A stretch of DNA of 32,005 nucleotides from Lachnospiraceae bacterium. Its GTDB lineage: Bacteria; Bacillota; Clostridia; Lachnospirales; Lachnospiraceae. Both the position numbers and the translations under genes were made by a program. Shown one piece after another: positions 1 to 8,218 of the stretch. Position 1 is the stretch's first letter, and each line of letters begins with the position of its first letter. The stretch lies in the NCBI GenBank assembly GCA_022769665.1, contig JALEIR010000078.1, positions 1-32,005 of the forward strand, read 5' to 3'. The notes beneath the pieces were generated by a model, which had not been told where the DNA came from, searched no databases, and worked only from the letters and a program-made list of their open reading frames with translations.

Positions 1-2
1 CC

Positions 3-236
3 CAGGGAGCAAGACCTGCGGGAGCCCCTCAGGGGCAAAGACCTGCGGGAGCGCCTCAGGGAAGCACTCAGGGACAAAGACCTGCGGGAGCGCCTCAGGG
101 AAGCACTCAGGGACAAAGACCTGCGGGAGCGCCTCAGGGAAGCACTCAGGGACAAAGACCTGCGGGAGCACCTCAGGGACAGAGACCTGCGGGAGCGCCT
201 CAAGGAAGCGCCCAGGGAGCAAGGCCTGCGGCACCC
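3..236 (+). repeat. In-frame tandem repeat, 39-bp and 27-bp units
   Basis: Units run 3-29 and 30-56 (27 bp), 57-95, 96-134 and 135-173 (39 bp), 174-200 (27 bp) and 201-236 (36 bp, diverged). The three 39-bp units are identical except for one G-to-A change in the third. The short units lack the 12-bp QGST insert. All lengths are multiples of three, so expansion or contraction keeps the reading frame. The near-identity of the central units suggests recent duplication by slippage or unequal recombination. Confidence 0.9.
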
Positions 237-311
237 AAAAATTTTATGGCGGACGATGACGACGAATTTGAATTTGAATTCCTCAATTATGACGGAGACG
301 AGGAACAATAA
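3..311 (+). CDS. C-terminal part of an unidentified protein with Pro/Ala/Gly/Gln repeats and an acidic tail (5' partial)
   Basis: Only the 3' end of the gene lies in the window, so its function cannot be named. The frame chosen ends at the TAA at 309-311. It reads seven imperfect copies of an R-P-A-G-A-P core, separated by QG, QGQ or QGSTQGQ, followed by a short acidic tail (MADDDDEFEFEF, then LNYDGDEEQ). An intrinsic terminator begins 12 nt after the stop. The repeat part is low-complexity, rich in Pro, Gly and Gln, and probably disordered. All three plus-strand frames stay open through the repeat, so frame choice matters. The frame used here is preferred because its non-repeat end is a coherent acidic tail. 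The alternative frame, stopping at 316-318, ends in a Thr/Asn-rich stretch typical of a shadow reading. Confidence 0.6.
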   Translation, partial: QGARPAGAPQGQRPAGAPQGSTQGQRPAGAPQGSTQGQRPAGAPQGSTQGQRPAGAPQGQRPAGAPQGSAQGARPAAPKNFMADDDDEFEFEFLNYDGDEEQ

Positions 312-322
312 GCTTTGACAAA

Positions 323-349
323 GGGGTACTCTTAGGAGTCCCCTTTTTT
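323..349 (+). terminator. Intrinsic terminator after the repeat-protein gene
   Basis: The stem pairs GGGGTACTC (323-331) with GAGTCCCC (336-343), with one bulged T and a TTAG loop, followed by six T residues. It separates the first gene from the promoter of the GntR gene. Confidence 0.85.
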
Positions 350-374
350 ATAGACAAACTTCTTTGGGGCTTAC

Positions 375-413
375 TTGACACAGAGTGAGCACTGTTATAT
401 TATAGATATAACA
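375..413 (+). promoter_or_regulatory. Promoter with overlapping inverted-repeat operator for gntR-clpC
   Basis: A consensus -35 TTGACA (375-380) is followed after 17 bp by TATTAT (398-403). A perfect 8-bp inverted repeat, TGTTATAT (393-400) and ATATAACA (406-413) with a 5-bp centre, covers the -10 and the likely start site, and ends where the SD (AAGGAGG, 413-419) begins. A dimeric repressor bound here would block transcription. The obvious candidate is the GntR protein encoded directly downstream, giving autoregulation. No CtsR-type direct heptad repeat and no CIRCE element is visible. Confidence 0.75.
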
Positions 414-426
414 AGGAGGCAGAGCT

Positions 427-795
427 ATGATTATTGAAATAGATTTTAACAGCGATGAAGCACTGTATTTGCAGCTTCGCAATCAGATTATCATGGGGAT
501 TGCCACAGCTCAGTTCAGGGAAGGCGATTCTCTCCCCAGTGTGCGTCAGCTTGCCGATACCATCGGTATCAATATGCATACGGTAAATAAGGCATATACT
601 GTTTTAAAACAGGAGGGATATGTGAAGGTTGACCGGAGAAAAGGCGCGGTAATCGCTGTTGACGTTGACAGAGTGAGAACTTTGGAGGAATTAAAAAAGG
701 AATTACAGGTTATCCTTGCTAAGAGCAGCTGTAAAAACATCTCAAAGGAAGAAATACACCAGCTGATTGAGGAAATTTATGAGGATTATAGATGA
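427..795 (+). CDS. GntR-family transcriptional regulator, short YtrA-type
   Basis: This is a 122-residue DNA-binding repressor. Residues about 10-75 form the GntR winged helix: YLQLRNQIIMGIATAQ, then the signature DSLPSVRQLADTIGINMHT, then VNKAYTVLKQEGYV. The remaining roughly 45 residues are a short helical tail, as in the YtrA subfamily, with no room for a FadR- or HutC-type ligand domain. The start has an AAGGAGG site 7 nt upstream. The clpC start lies 15 nt after its stop, so the two are almost certainly co-transcribed. The 8-bp inverted repeat over the promoter is its likely operator. YtrA-type regulators often respond to cell-envelope stress and control ABC transporters; the pairing with clpC suggests a protein-quality or envelope-stress input. 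The inducing signal is unknown. Confidence 0.88.
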   Translation: MIIEIDFNSDEALYLQLRNQIIMGIATAQFREGDSLPSVRQLADTIGINMHTVNKAYTVLKQEGYVKVDRRKGAVIAVDVDRVRTLEELKKELQVILAKSSCKNISKEEIHQLIEEIYEDYR

Positions 796-810
796 CGGAG
801 GACGTTAAAA

Positions 811-3267
811 ATGCAGTCTCAGTTTACGGATAATGCACAGGAAGCGCTGAAAGCAGCAGCCCGTCTGGCCACCGGACTAAAGCAGGGTTATGTCGGGACA
901 GAGCATATTCTTGCCGGTTTGTTGAAGGAGCAGACGGGGGTGGCTCACAAGGTGCTGACGGACAATGGCGTGGAGTTGAACGGTGTTATGGATATGATTC
1001 GGGAGTCCATTGCTTTTGACGGCGGAGTAAGTATCAAAGAACGTGAGGGATATTCACCCAGAGCTTATAGGGTGCTGGAGGAGGCTCACAGGCAGGCTGC
1101 CCGCTTCGGACAGAACCAGACGGGAACAGAACATATCCTGATGGCTTTGATTAAAGAAGGCGAGAATGTGGCGGTTCGCCTGTTGAATACACTTGGAGTC
1201 AATGTACAGAAAATATATGCGGATACTTTGATTGCCATCGGACAGGATGGGAATCTTTACAAGGAGGATTTGGGCAGAAGAGGACAGGGAAAAGGGAAAC
1301 CCGGAACCTTAAGTCAGTACAGCAGAGACCTGACCTCTATGGCCCGGGAAGGAAAGCTGGATCCTGTTGTTGGAAGAGAGGATGAGATTCGGCGTCTGAT
1401 TCAGATATTGAGCAGACGGACAAAGAACAATCCCTGTCTGATCGGCGAACCGGGCGTTGGAAAAACAGCGGTTGTGGAGGGACTCGCCTTAAGAATCGTA
1501 GAGGGAAAAGTACCTTTTACCGTGAAGGATAAGAGAGTGCTTACTCTTGATTTGTCCGGAATGGTTGCCGGAAGTAAGTATCGCGGCGAGTTCGAGGAAC
1601 GGATTAAGAAGGTGATAAAAGAGGTGATTGATGACGGAAATATTATTCTGTTCCTGGATGAGTTGCACACCATAGTGGGAGCCGGAGGCGCGGAGGGAGC
1701 AATCGATGCATCCAACATCTTAAAACCCTCGCTGGCCAGAGGGGAACTTCAGATGATAGGTGCTACCACCATAGCGGAATACCGTAAATATATTGAGAAG
1801 GATGCGGCACTGGAGAGAAGATTTCAGCCGGTGAATGTGGAGGAACCTACTGAGGAAGAAGCCATCCGTATACTGGAGGGCATTAAGGGAAAGTATGAGG
1901 AGCATCATCAGGTAACCATCTCTTCAGAAGCTATTGAAGCAGCGGTAAGGCTTTCCGCGCGATATATCAATGACAGAAATCTGCCGGACAAGGCAATTGA
2001 CCTTATTGATGAGGCTGCTGCGGGAGCAAGACTTAGAACCTCAGATGTTCCCGAACATCTGAAGGAGCTTGCAGAGCAGATTAAAAAGATGGATGCACAG
2101 ATTGAACGCTCCATCCGAATGGAAGCCTTTACACAGGCGGCTGAGATTAAACGGAGTCAGGATGAACTCATAAAGAAATATCAACGTGCCAGAAAGAGAT
2201 ATGAGAGCGGTGCCCTCGGACGGAATATTGTTATTGGCGAAAATGACATTGCCGATGTGGTGTCCATGTGGACTAAAATTCCGGTGCAGAAGCTCGCACA
2301 GAAGGAGAGCGAGAGGCTTTTAAAACTGGAAAGCATTCTCCACAAACGTGTTATCGGCCAGGAGGAAGCGGTGACAGCGGTAGCGAAGGCTATGCGCAGG
2401 GGCAGGGTCGGTTTAAAGGATCCGAAACGTCCTATCGGCTCCTTCCTGTTTTTAGGACCTACCGGTGTAGGTAAGACGGAGCTTTCAAAGGCATTGGCAG
2501 AGGCAATGTTCGGCTCCGAGGATGCTATTATCCGTGTAGATATGTCGGAGTATATGGAAGGTCATTCCGTATCCAAGATGATAGGTTCGCCGCCCGGATA
2601 TGTGGGTTTTGAGGAGGGCGGACAACTCAGCGAGAAGGTTCGGAGAAATCCTTATTCTGTAGTTCTGTTCGACGAAATTGAAAAGGCTCATCCCGATGTG
2701 TTTAATATTTTGCTTCAGGTTTTGGATGACGGACATATCACGGATTCCAAGGGCAGAAAAGTCAGCTTTAAGAATACCATTCTGATTATGACCTCCAACG
2801 CAGGTGCTCAGAGAATCGTAGATCCCAAAAATCTGGGATTTGCAACCGCAGGGGATGCAAAACGGGATTATGAAAAGATGAAGAGCAATGTAATGGAGGA
2901 GGTAAAGAGGAGCTTTAAGCCGGAATTCATCAACAGGATTGATGATATCATTGTATTCCATCAGCTTGGCAGTCAGGATATGAAAGCCATCGTCAATCTG
3001 TTGGCATCCAATCTCTATAAGAGATGTGAATCCCAGATGGGTATAAAGCTGTCTATGACCGCAGCCTTAAAGGAGCATCTGGTAACGAAATATGCAGACA
3101 GCAAAATGGGCGCAAGACCTTTGAAGAGAGCGATTCAGTCAGTGGTGGAAGATGCTTTGGCAGAGGAAATCCTGAAAAAGAAGGTACAGCCCGGGGATAC
3201 GGTTGTTGCGGGATATAAAAACGGAAAAGTTTGCTTTACAACAAAAGGAGAATCGAATATACTGTAA
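811..3267 (+). CDS. clpC: ATP-dependent Clp protease ATP-binding subunit ClpC
   Basis: This 818-residue class I HSP100 AAA+ unfoldase is expected to feed substrates to the ClpP peptidase in the cytoplasm. Two Clp_N repeats occupy about residues 1-145. AAA-1 has Walker A GEPGVGKT (about 213) and Walker [17 protein letters not shown] middle region around 430-465 ([20 protein letters not shown]) matches the UVR-containing linker that separates ClpC from ClpA and ClpB. AAA-2 has Walker A GPTGVGKT (about 549), Walker [12 protein letters not shown] and sensor MTSNAGA. A C-terminal D2-small domain contains [10 protein letters not shown]. Length is normal for ClpC. A GGAGG lies just upstream of the ATG. 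It is the second gene after the GntR regulator; the usual ctsR-mcsA-mcsB genes of Bacillus are absent here. Confidence 0.97.
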   Translation: MQSQFTDNAQEALKAAARLATGLKQGYVGTEHILAGLLKEQTGVAHKVLTDNGVELNGVMDMIRESIAFDGGVSIKEREGYSPRAYRVLEEAHRQAARFGQNQTGTEHILMALIKEGENVAVRLLNTLGVNVQKIYADTLIAIGQDGNLYKEDLGRRGQGKGKPGTLSQYSRDLTSMAREGKLDPVVGREDEIRRLIQILSRRTKNNPCLIGEPGVGKTAVVEGLALRIVEGKVPFTVKDKRVLTLDLSGMVAGSKYRGEFEERIKKVIKEVIDDGNIILFLDELHTIVGAGGAEGAIDASNILKPSLARGELQMIGATTIAEYRKYIEKDAALERRFQPVNVEEPTEEEAIRILEGIKGKYEEHHQVTISSEAIEAAVRLSARYINDRNLPDKAIDLIDEAAAGARLRTSDVPEHLKELAEQIKKMDAQIERSIRMEAFTQAAEIKRSQDELIKKYQRARKRYESGALGRNIVIGENDIADVVSMWTKIPVQKLAQKESERLLKLESILHKRVIGQEEAVTAVAKAMRRGRVGLKDPKRPIGSFLFLGPTGVGKTELSKALAEAMFGSEDAIIRVDMSEYMEGHSVSKMIGSPPGYVGFEEGGQLSEKVRRNPYSVVLFDEIEKAHPDVFNILLQVLDDGHITDSKGRKVSFKNTILIMTSNAGAQRIVDPKNLGFATAGDAKRDYEKMKSNVMEEVKRSFKPEFINRIDDIIVFHQLGSQDMKAIVNLLASNLYKRCESQMGIKLSMTAALKEHLVTKYADSKMGARPLKRAIQSVVEDALAEEILKKKVQPGDTVVAGYKNGKVCFTTKGESNIL

Positions 3268-3313
3268 GTAAGCTGTCGATGATGAGCTACAGAGGAACAG
3301 GAGGAAAATACAG

Positions 3314-3727
3314 ATGGCAGTTGTAGAGGAATTGCTTCGCAGTGAAAAGAGCGGTGCAATCAGTTTTGGAAATCATAAGCTGGAGCAGAAAGCAAAGGTA
3401 GAGGATTTTCAGCATGCAGGTGATTTATTGAAGGTTAAGACTTATAAGGACATTACGAAGTTGGAAAAGAACGGAATGTTCCTTTACGAATCGGTTCCGG
3501 GAACCAGTGTCCTGGATTTTACCGAGAAAGAGGACGGTGTAGAGTTTGTCGTGGAAGGCGACGAGGATGCACAGATTACCGTAGGCCTGAATGATGACAC
3601 GGAGTATGAAGTTTTTGTAGACGGCAAGAGCGTAGGTACCATGACTACAGGTCTTGGAGGAAAGCTTTCTCTGAGTGTAGAGCTTGAAGCGGCAGGAGAG
3701 GTTTCCGTTAAGGTCGTAAGAGTATAA
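3314..3727 (+). CDS. Conserved small Lachnospiraceae protein (often labelled 'endosialidase')
   Basis: This 137-residue acidic protein has no signal peptide or membrane segment. I recognise it from memory as a protein widespread in Lachnospiraceae and commonly annotated 'endosialidase'. Nothing here supports that enzyme activity: it is far too short for the phage endosialidase catalytic domain and shows no Asp-box repeats. The second half (about 65-137: VEFVVEGDEDAQITVGL, EYEVFVDGKSVGTM, KLSLSVEL) reads as beta strands of a small sandwich domain. The first half includes AISFGNHKLEQKAK and DLLKVKTYKDITKLEKNGMFLYESVPGT. An AGGAGG site precedes the ATG. It lies 46 nt after clpC and before a terminator, so it may be the last gene of the clpC operon. 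Function unknown. Confidence 0.8.
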   Translation: MAVVEELLRSEKSGAISFGNHKLEQKAKVEDFQHAGDLLKVKTYKDITKLEKNGMFLYESVPGTSVLDFTEKEDGVEFVVEGDEDAQITVGLNDDTEYEVFVDGKSVGTMTTGLGGKLSLSVELEAAGEVSVKVVRV

Positions 3728-3735
3728 AGAGATGG

Positions 3736-3770
3736 GCGCCGGAGGCAAAGTTTTCCGGCGCTTTTATTTT
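3736..3770 (+). terminator. Intrinsic terminator between the small protein and radA
   Basis: GCGCCGGA (3736-3743) pairs with TCCGGCGC (3754-3761) around a 10-nt loop, followed by TTTTATTTT. The T tract runs directly into the radA Shine-Dalgarno site, so radA is expressed either by readthrough or from a promoter inside the preceding gene. Confidence 0.85.
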
Positions 3771-3780
3771 GGAGGAGATT

Positions 3781-5157
3781 ATGGCAAAGAGCAAGTCGAC
3801 TACAGTGTTTTTCTGTCAGAACTGCGGATATGAATCCTCAAAATGGATGGGACAATGCCCGGGATGCAGAGAATGGAATTCCTTTGTAGAAGAAACGGTA
3901 AATAAAACGCCCCACATGGGGGTAGCCGGTGCACAGTCTGCCAGACGGTCCCGGGCAGTACCCAGCGTGCTGGCTGATATTACAATCAGGGAGGATGACA
4001 GAGTTTCTACGGGGATAAAAGAGTTGGACAGAGTGCTGGGCGGAGGAATTGTTCAGGGCTCCATGACATTGGTGGGAGGAGATCCCGGAATCGGTAAATC
4101 AACCCTGCTTTTACAGGTATGCCGCAATCTGTCGGAAATGGGGAGAAAGGTGCTGTATATATCGGGCGAGGAGTCCCCGGCACAGATTAAGATGCGCGCA
4201 GACAGAATCGGTGCGTTTCCCGAAAATATGCTGCTTCTTTGCGAAACCAGTCTGGACGAGATAACAGAAGTGATTCGCGCACAGAAGCCGGAGGTGGCAG
4301 TAATTGACTCCATTCAGACGATGTACAATGAAAACGTGTCTGCAGCGCCGGGCAGTGTCACTCAGGTACGGGAATCCACAGGAATATTGATGCAGCTGGC
4401 AAAGGGACTGGGTGTTTCGATACTGATTGTGGGGCATGTCACCAAGGAAGGCACGGTTGCCGGCCCCAGGGTTTTGGAGCATATGGTCGACACAGTGCTT
4501 TACTTTGAGGGAGACAGGCACGCTTCCTATCGTATTTTGCGAGGCGTCAAGAACCGATTTGGTTCCACGAATGAAATCGGTGTTTTTGAAATGAGAGAGC
4601 AGGGGCTGGCAGAGGTGCAGAATGCCTCCGAGTATATGTTGAACGGAAGACCGGAAAATGCCAGCGGATCGGTTGTGGCATGCACCATGGAGGGAACCAG
4701 ACCGCTTCTGGTGGAAATTCAGGCACTGGTGTGCCAAAGCAGCTTCGGTATACCCAGAAGACAGACCACCGGAACAGATTTTAACAGGGTGAATCTGTTG
4801 ATGGCTGTGCTGGAAAAGCGTTCCGGCATACAACTGGCATCCTGTGATGCGTATGTCAATATTACAGGCGGTATGAAAATCATGGAGCCGGCAATTGATT
4901 TGGGAATTGTCCTTGCTATTCTATCCGGCTTTAAGAATAAGGCGCTGAGCCCGAAGCTCATCGCTTTCGGAGAAGTTGGTTTAAGCGGCGAGGTTCGCGC
5001 GGTGAGTATGGCGAGACAGCGGGTGGCGGAGGCTGAAAAGCTGGGCTTTGAGACGTGCATATTGCCTGCTGTATGTGCGGAAGATTGCCGAAAAAACAGC
5101 AAAATAGAGGTTATAGGGGTGAAGTCGGTGCAGGAGGCCATCGATAAACTTTTTTAG
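3781..5157 (+). CDS. radA: DNA repair protein RadA (Sms)
   Basis: RadA is a hexameric RecA-like ATPase and helicase that processes recombination branches. The N-terminal C4 zinc finger has Cys at residues 12, 15, 26 and 29 (FFCQNCGY ... GQCPGC). The RecA core has Walker A GGDPGIGKST near residue 100, Walker B EVAVIDSIQTM, and the RadA-specific KNRFG motif near residue 257. The C-terminal Lon-protease-like domain follows from about 285 (NITGGMKIMEPAIDLGIVLAI, GEVGLSGEVRAV). The ATG at 3781 is chosen over an in-frame TTG 12 nt upstream, because GGAGGAG lies at 3771-3777 and the N-terminus then matches the usual MAKSK-type start. The length of 458 residues is normal. Next downstream is the tRNA-Trp unit. 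Confidence 0.97.
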   Translation: MAKSKSTTVFFCQNCGYESSKWMGQCPGCREWNSFVEETVNKTPHMGVAGAQSARRSRAVPSVLADITIREDDRVSTGIKELDRVLGGGIVQGSMTLVGGDPGIGKSTLLLQVCRNLSEMGRKVLYISGEESPAQIKMRADRIGAFPENMLLLCETSLDEITEVIRAQKPEVAVIDSIQTMYNENVSAAPGSVTQVRESTGILMQLAKGLGVSILIVGHVTKEGTVAGPRVLEHMVDTVLYFEGDRHASYRILRGVKNRFGSTNEIGVFEMREQGLAEVQNASEYMLNGRPENASGSVVACTMEGTRPLLVEIQALVCQSSFGIPRRQTTGTDFNRVNLLMAVLEKRSGIQLASCDAYVNITGGMKIMEPAIDLGIVLAILSGFKNKALSPKLIAFGEVGLSGEVRAVSMARQRVAEAEKLGFETCILPAVCAEDCRKNSKIEVIGVKSVQEAIDKLF

Positions 5158-5205
5158 CCTGCCGACATGTTATGGCTGAACTGTTACGAAAAATAAAAAT
5201 TTCTC

Positions 5206-5235
5206 TTGCTAAATGGGTATGGGGTGTGCTATAAT
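5206..5235 (+). promoter_or_regulatory. Promoter of the tRNA-Trp gene
   Basis: TTGCTA (5206-5211), 18 bp, then a perfect TATAAT (5230-5235) preceded by TGC, an extended -10. The tRNA begins 27 nt after the -10. Confidence 0.8.
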
Positions 5236-5261
5236 AGCTTTCGTTGGTGGTTCACCAAGAT

Positions 5262-5332
5262 AGGGGAATAGTACAGTGGTAGTGCGGCGGTCTCCAAAAC
5301 CGTTAACGGGAGTTCGAGCCTCTCTTCCCCTG
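5262..5332 (+). tRNA. tRNA-Trp (anticodon CCA)
   Basis: The cloverleaf folds fully by hand. The acceptor pairs AGGGGAA (5262-5268) with TTCCCCT (5325-5331), with discriminator G5332. The D stem is GTAC/GTGC with loop AGTGGTA. The anticodon stem is GCGGT/ACCGT with loop CTCCAAA, so the anticodon CCA at 5294-5296 reads UGG (Trp). The T arm is GGGAG, TTCGAGC, CTCTC. The 3' CCA is not encoded. It is a single-gene unit with its own promoter and terminator. Confidence 0.96.
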
Positions 5333-5340
5333 CTGTAACA

Positions 5341-5380
5341 GACTCAGGAAGGTCGAAAGACCATCTTGAGTCTTTTATTT
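5341..5380 (+). terminator. Intrinsic terminator of the tRNA-Trp unit
   Basis: GACTCAGGAAGGTC (5341-5354) pairs with GACCATCTTGAGTC (5359-5372) across a GAAA tetraloop, with one G-T pair and one A-A mismatch, then TTTTATTT. Confidence 0.88.
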
Positions 5381-5412
5381 GTTTGAAATTAGGCGGTGAG
5401 GTGAAATAGTAT

Positions 5413-5802
5413 ATGGATGAGAAAGTACAAAAAGCATTGGAAGAATTAAAACGTTTTGTGAAAGAACTGTCCGTTCTGGCGGAGCTTGGCGAAGAATACG
5501 GAGAAAAGCTCTGGTCAGAGATAATGAAGTCCCAGGGCGTATTGAAGGAACTGGCTTATTATCACGACACCGGAGAATTCTGGTGCGGCTACCGGGTGGC
5601 AGGATATACACTGGCGGATATACTGGTTTGGCAGGTGGACCATTTTAAAGCATATATGGACAGGCACGAGCAGATGAACCGGTACAGGAAGGAGAGACTG
5701 TTTCTGGAATCGTTGGATATTATGTTGAAAATGGAAAAGGATCCGACTGTCTATATTGAAAAAATGCGTTGCGAATCAGGTCAGGATGCAGCCAACGGAT
5801 GA
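5413..5802 (+). CDS. Small conserved-looking hypothetical protein, 129 residues
   Basis: I do not recognise a named domain. The protein is soluble, rich in Glu and Lys, and predicted mostly helical: KVQKALEELKRFVKELS at the start, LFLESLDIMLKMEKDP near the end. A central segment has many aromatic residues (LAYYHDTGEFWCGYRVAGYT, then WQVDHFKAYMDRHE, about residues 47-85). There is no signal peptide, membrane segment or obvious DNA-binding motif. The ATG at 5413 has a GGTGAGG-type site about 10 nt upstream. A perfect hairpin terminator follows, so it is probably a single-gene unit. Normal codon use and a clean reading frame support a real gene. Confidence 0.8.
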   Translation: MDEKVQKALEELKRFVKELSVLAELGEEYGEKLWSEIMKSQGVLKELAYYHDTGEFWCGYRVAGYTLADILVWQVDHFKAYMDRHEQMNRYRKERLFLESLDIMLKMEKDPTVYIEKMRCESGQDAANG

Positions 5803-5812
5803 ATAATCAGTA

Positions 5813-5852
5813 CCCTCCGGTTTTGGAATTACCTCAAAACCGGAGGGCTTTT
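5813..5852 (+). terminator. Perfect 13-bp hairpin terminator between convergent genes
   Basis: CCCTCCGGTTTTG (5813-5825) pairs perfectly with CAAAACCGGAGGG (5835-5847) around a 9-nt loop, then CTTTTC. The T tract favours the plus strand. The same hairpin lies just after the stop of the minus-strand gene and may serve both. Confidence 0.85.
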
Positions 5853-5868
5853 CAAACAAAAATATATT

Positions 5869-8157
5869 TTATGATTTTCCCAGTGTAAAGTTAATTTCGG
5901 CTTCCAGCGTTGCCGGGATGGATATACCGCTGTTGTTCAGCTTTTGCTTCAGCACCTCAAGGTGATGTACCCGCTGGGCATTCAGAATTTTCTGACGGCT
6001 TAAAAGCTCCGCGTACAGAGGATTTTGCCCCATACCGGAAGCCAGAGCAGCGGGAAAAGGACAGTAGGAAAACAGAATTTTTCTTGCTACTCTGTTTAGT
6101 CTTGGTGATCCGTTTCCCTCAAATAGTACCCATATAATATAGTCTCGCACAAACATTTCCTTGAAGCTGTTCTTTGCGCGCTGAAGGCTGGTGCGTATTT
6201 TTTCCTTCGCTTCGGAGCTGAGATCATGATTTTTTCTGTAAAACTGGATATAGTCAAAATATTCGCTGGTAAGGGAACGCTCAGAAATATCATTCCAGCG
6301 GCTTCCCTGAATCCGCTTGCACATTTCCCACCGAAACTCGCCGGTCAGTCTGATCAGAGAAGTGTTGATATCCTCCATATGAAAAACGGAGAAAAACATT
6401 CTGCCGGGAGTATTACGCTTTTTGCCTTCGATTTCCTGCCACATGACTCCCCTGAGACCGACATTGGGCATCAGAATGATATCCGGCAGGAATTCCAGGT
6501 GGATGGTTTCCTTGCCCATGGCATCCATGTTTTCGTAGTCCAGGCTTTCGCGGTAGAAAGCAGAATAATCAATGGATTTAATTGTTTCAAAGGCTTTGCT
6601 GATTTGTGCGGTAGTGACAAATGCGGAATTTAAGTCCTTTATTACATTGTCCGAGGAAAAGATGGGACAGAAGGTTGTAATGCGTCCGCAGGTCATCTTG
6701 TTGACCTGCGGGAACATGTTCTTCAACTCGTAATCCACCTTGTTCATGGGGTCGCTTTCCAACGCAAGCAGTTCCGAGGAGGAAAGATTGCCGCCGACTT
6801 TCTGCTTATGCAGAAAATCGTTGTAATCCTCATCAAATTCATTTCGGCTTGGCTCTTTCTTCCCGTCATAGATTGCCTGAAGCCAATGGTAGAGAGTATA
6901 GACACCCAGGTCGCTCTGATCCTCCATTCCGCAGGCAAGCTGATACAGCTTGAGACAGTTTGACGTACCGGCAAGGTCTTCATCCACATATCCGAAGTAA
7001 AGAAACATTTTAACGGGAATGGGAATGTAAGGGATGGAGGTAGTACGCTCAAAGACAAGGGCATACAGCTTGTAGAATTCCTCTGTCAGCTTTTTGCGCA
7101 GACGAATCGCACTGTCGTCCATGCTGCTTTTATCTTCCATTGTCTTGTAGGCGTTGATATTCTGTCGGAAGGAAACAGCATCCTCCCCCTTAAGGTCGGC
7201 ATATTCCAGAATGGAATTCAAAGAACCGGAAAGCTCCTGCATTATGGTCGCATGGAGTCCGGCGTCTTTATCTGCGTTACCGTCGGTAGGAGGAGCTACG
7301 CGGGCAAGATTATCCCGGAAGCTCTTAATCCTGGAGGAAAGCAACGCCTTATCCAAAGCGGGGTCGTTTTCAAACTGGTCTGCCATTCGGTTCAAATCCG
7401 CATACAAGGATTCCGCATCTTCGTTGTTTTGTCCCAGCTTATAGTACAGAGAGGAGAAAAAATCGAAAAGATCTTCTCCCGTGGAGTTAAAGTAATAACC
7501 GGCTACCATGGTGCGGTAATGAAGGTGCTCGTCCAAAACCGTATATGTTTTTCGAAAATCAAGACTGCCTTTCCGGATGAATCCCAGAGACACGCCGGGC
7601 TCCAGCATCAGTGACTTGACTCCGTCGCCGGAGGAATAAAAGTGTTGCAGTCCGAGATAGTATGTATTCAGCCATGTATCCGGGGAGTCCTCGCCGAGAA
7701 ATGCTGCGGTTTCTTCCAGATTCTCAAGGACTCTGGGCTGGATGTGATAGCGGTTGCAAAGTGCATTGTACTTTTTATAGTCGTTCGTCAGATTCTGATG
7801 AAGACCGGTGCAGTTCATTTCGGAAAGATAGCTTTGCTCCAAAAGGATATTAATCTGGTGGAATAAGGATAACAGGAACAATCTTGCCACATCGGGATGT
7901 TTTTGCAGCAAATCGTCCAGAGCACCCAGACTGCTTACGGGGTAAGTCAGAATGGAAGTTTCTTCCAGAGTTGAATAACCCAGGAAATGCACTTCAGAGC
8001 ACAGTTCACAGATGCCGATGACATCACCCTTTCCAAGCTGATAGCTACCGCCCGGATATTCTGCCGTGACTTTGCCTTTTACAATCAGATGGAGAGCTGT
8101 CATGGGCTGTCCGGCTTTATAGATTCTTTTTCCCTTGTCCAATGTAATTCCAGCCAT
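5869..8157 (-). CDS. Large protein with N-terminal cyclic-nucleotide-binding-like domain, 762 residues
   Basis: Residues about 1-110 have the cNMP-binding (CAP effector) beta-roll: KGKRIYKAGQPMTALHLIVKGKV, then LGKGDVIGICEL, then LTYPVSSLGALDDLLQKHPDVA. The phosphate-binding cassette lacks the usual Arg followed by Ser/Thr-Ala (here SEVHFLGYSTLEETS), so binding of cAMP or cGMP is doubtful. The remaining roughly 650 residues form one long soluble region without a Crp-type helix-turn-helix, kinase, GGDEF/EAL or membrane segments. It resembles no family I can name, although I believe such proteins recur in Lachnospiraceae. The gene is transcribed opposite to its neighbours. A TATAAT on the minus strand and a 5' UTR hairpin lie about 100 nt upstream of the ATG. 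The ribosome-binding site is weak. Confidence 0.85.
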   Translation of the reverse strand: MAGITLDKGKRIYKAGQPMTALHLIVKGKVTAEYPGGSYQLGKGDVIGICELCSEVHFLGYSTLEETSILTYPVSSLGALDDLLQKHPDVARLFLLSLFHQINILLEQSYLSEMNCTGLHQNLTNDYKKYNALCNRYHIQPRVLENLEETAAFLGEDSPDTWLNTYYLGLQHFYSSGDGVKSLMLEPGVSLGFIRKGSLDFRKTYTVLDEHLHYRTMVAGYYFNSTGEDLFDFFSSLYYKLGQNNEDAESLYADLNRMADQFENDPALDKALLSSRIKSFRDNLARVAPPTDGNADKDAGLHATIMQELSGSLNSILEYADLKGEDAVSFRQNINAYKTMEDKSSMDDSAIRLRKKLTEEFYKLYALVFERTTSIPYIPIPVKMFLYFGYVDEDLAGTSNCLKLYQLACGMEDQSDLGVYTLYHWLQAIYDGKKEPSRNEFDEDYNDFLHKQKVGGNLSSSELLALESDPMNKVDYELKNMFPQVNKMTCGRITTFCPIFSSDNVIKDLNSAFVTTAQISKAFETIKSIDYSAFYRESLDYENMDAMGKETIHLEFLPDIILMPNVGLRGVMWQEIEGKKRNTPGRMFFSVFHMEDINTSLIRLTGEFRWEMCKRIQGSRWNDISERSLTSEYFDYIQFYRKNHDLSSEAKEKIRTSLQRAKNSFKEMFVRDYIIWVLFEGNGSPRLNRVARKILFSYCPFPAALASGMGQNPLYAELLSRQKILNAQRVHHLEVLKQKLNNSGISIPATLEAEINFTLGKS

Positions 8158-8218
8158 AATTTATACCCCGAAAAATCTTTGCAATATAAGTGGTTGCGGT
8201 TCTGCACGCACCTTTCGC

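Noticed and set aside
1..236. Repeats considered as a CRISPR array
   Set aside because: Units are contiguous with no unique spacers, all lengths are multiples of three, and the repeat is in frame with a coding tail and terminator.
1..318. Alternative frame through the repeat giving a charged helical repeat, stopping at 316-318
   Set aside because: Its end outside the repeat is Thr/Asn-rich and shadow-like, whereas the chosen frame ends in a coherent acidic tail.
5158..5412. tRNA-Trp as an integration site for a mobile element
   Set aside because: No integrase gene and no direct repeat of the tRNA 3' end were seen downstream; the neighbouring genes look like stable chromosome.
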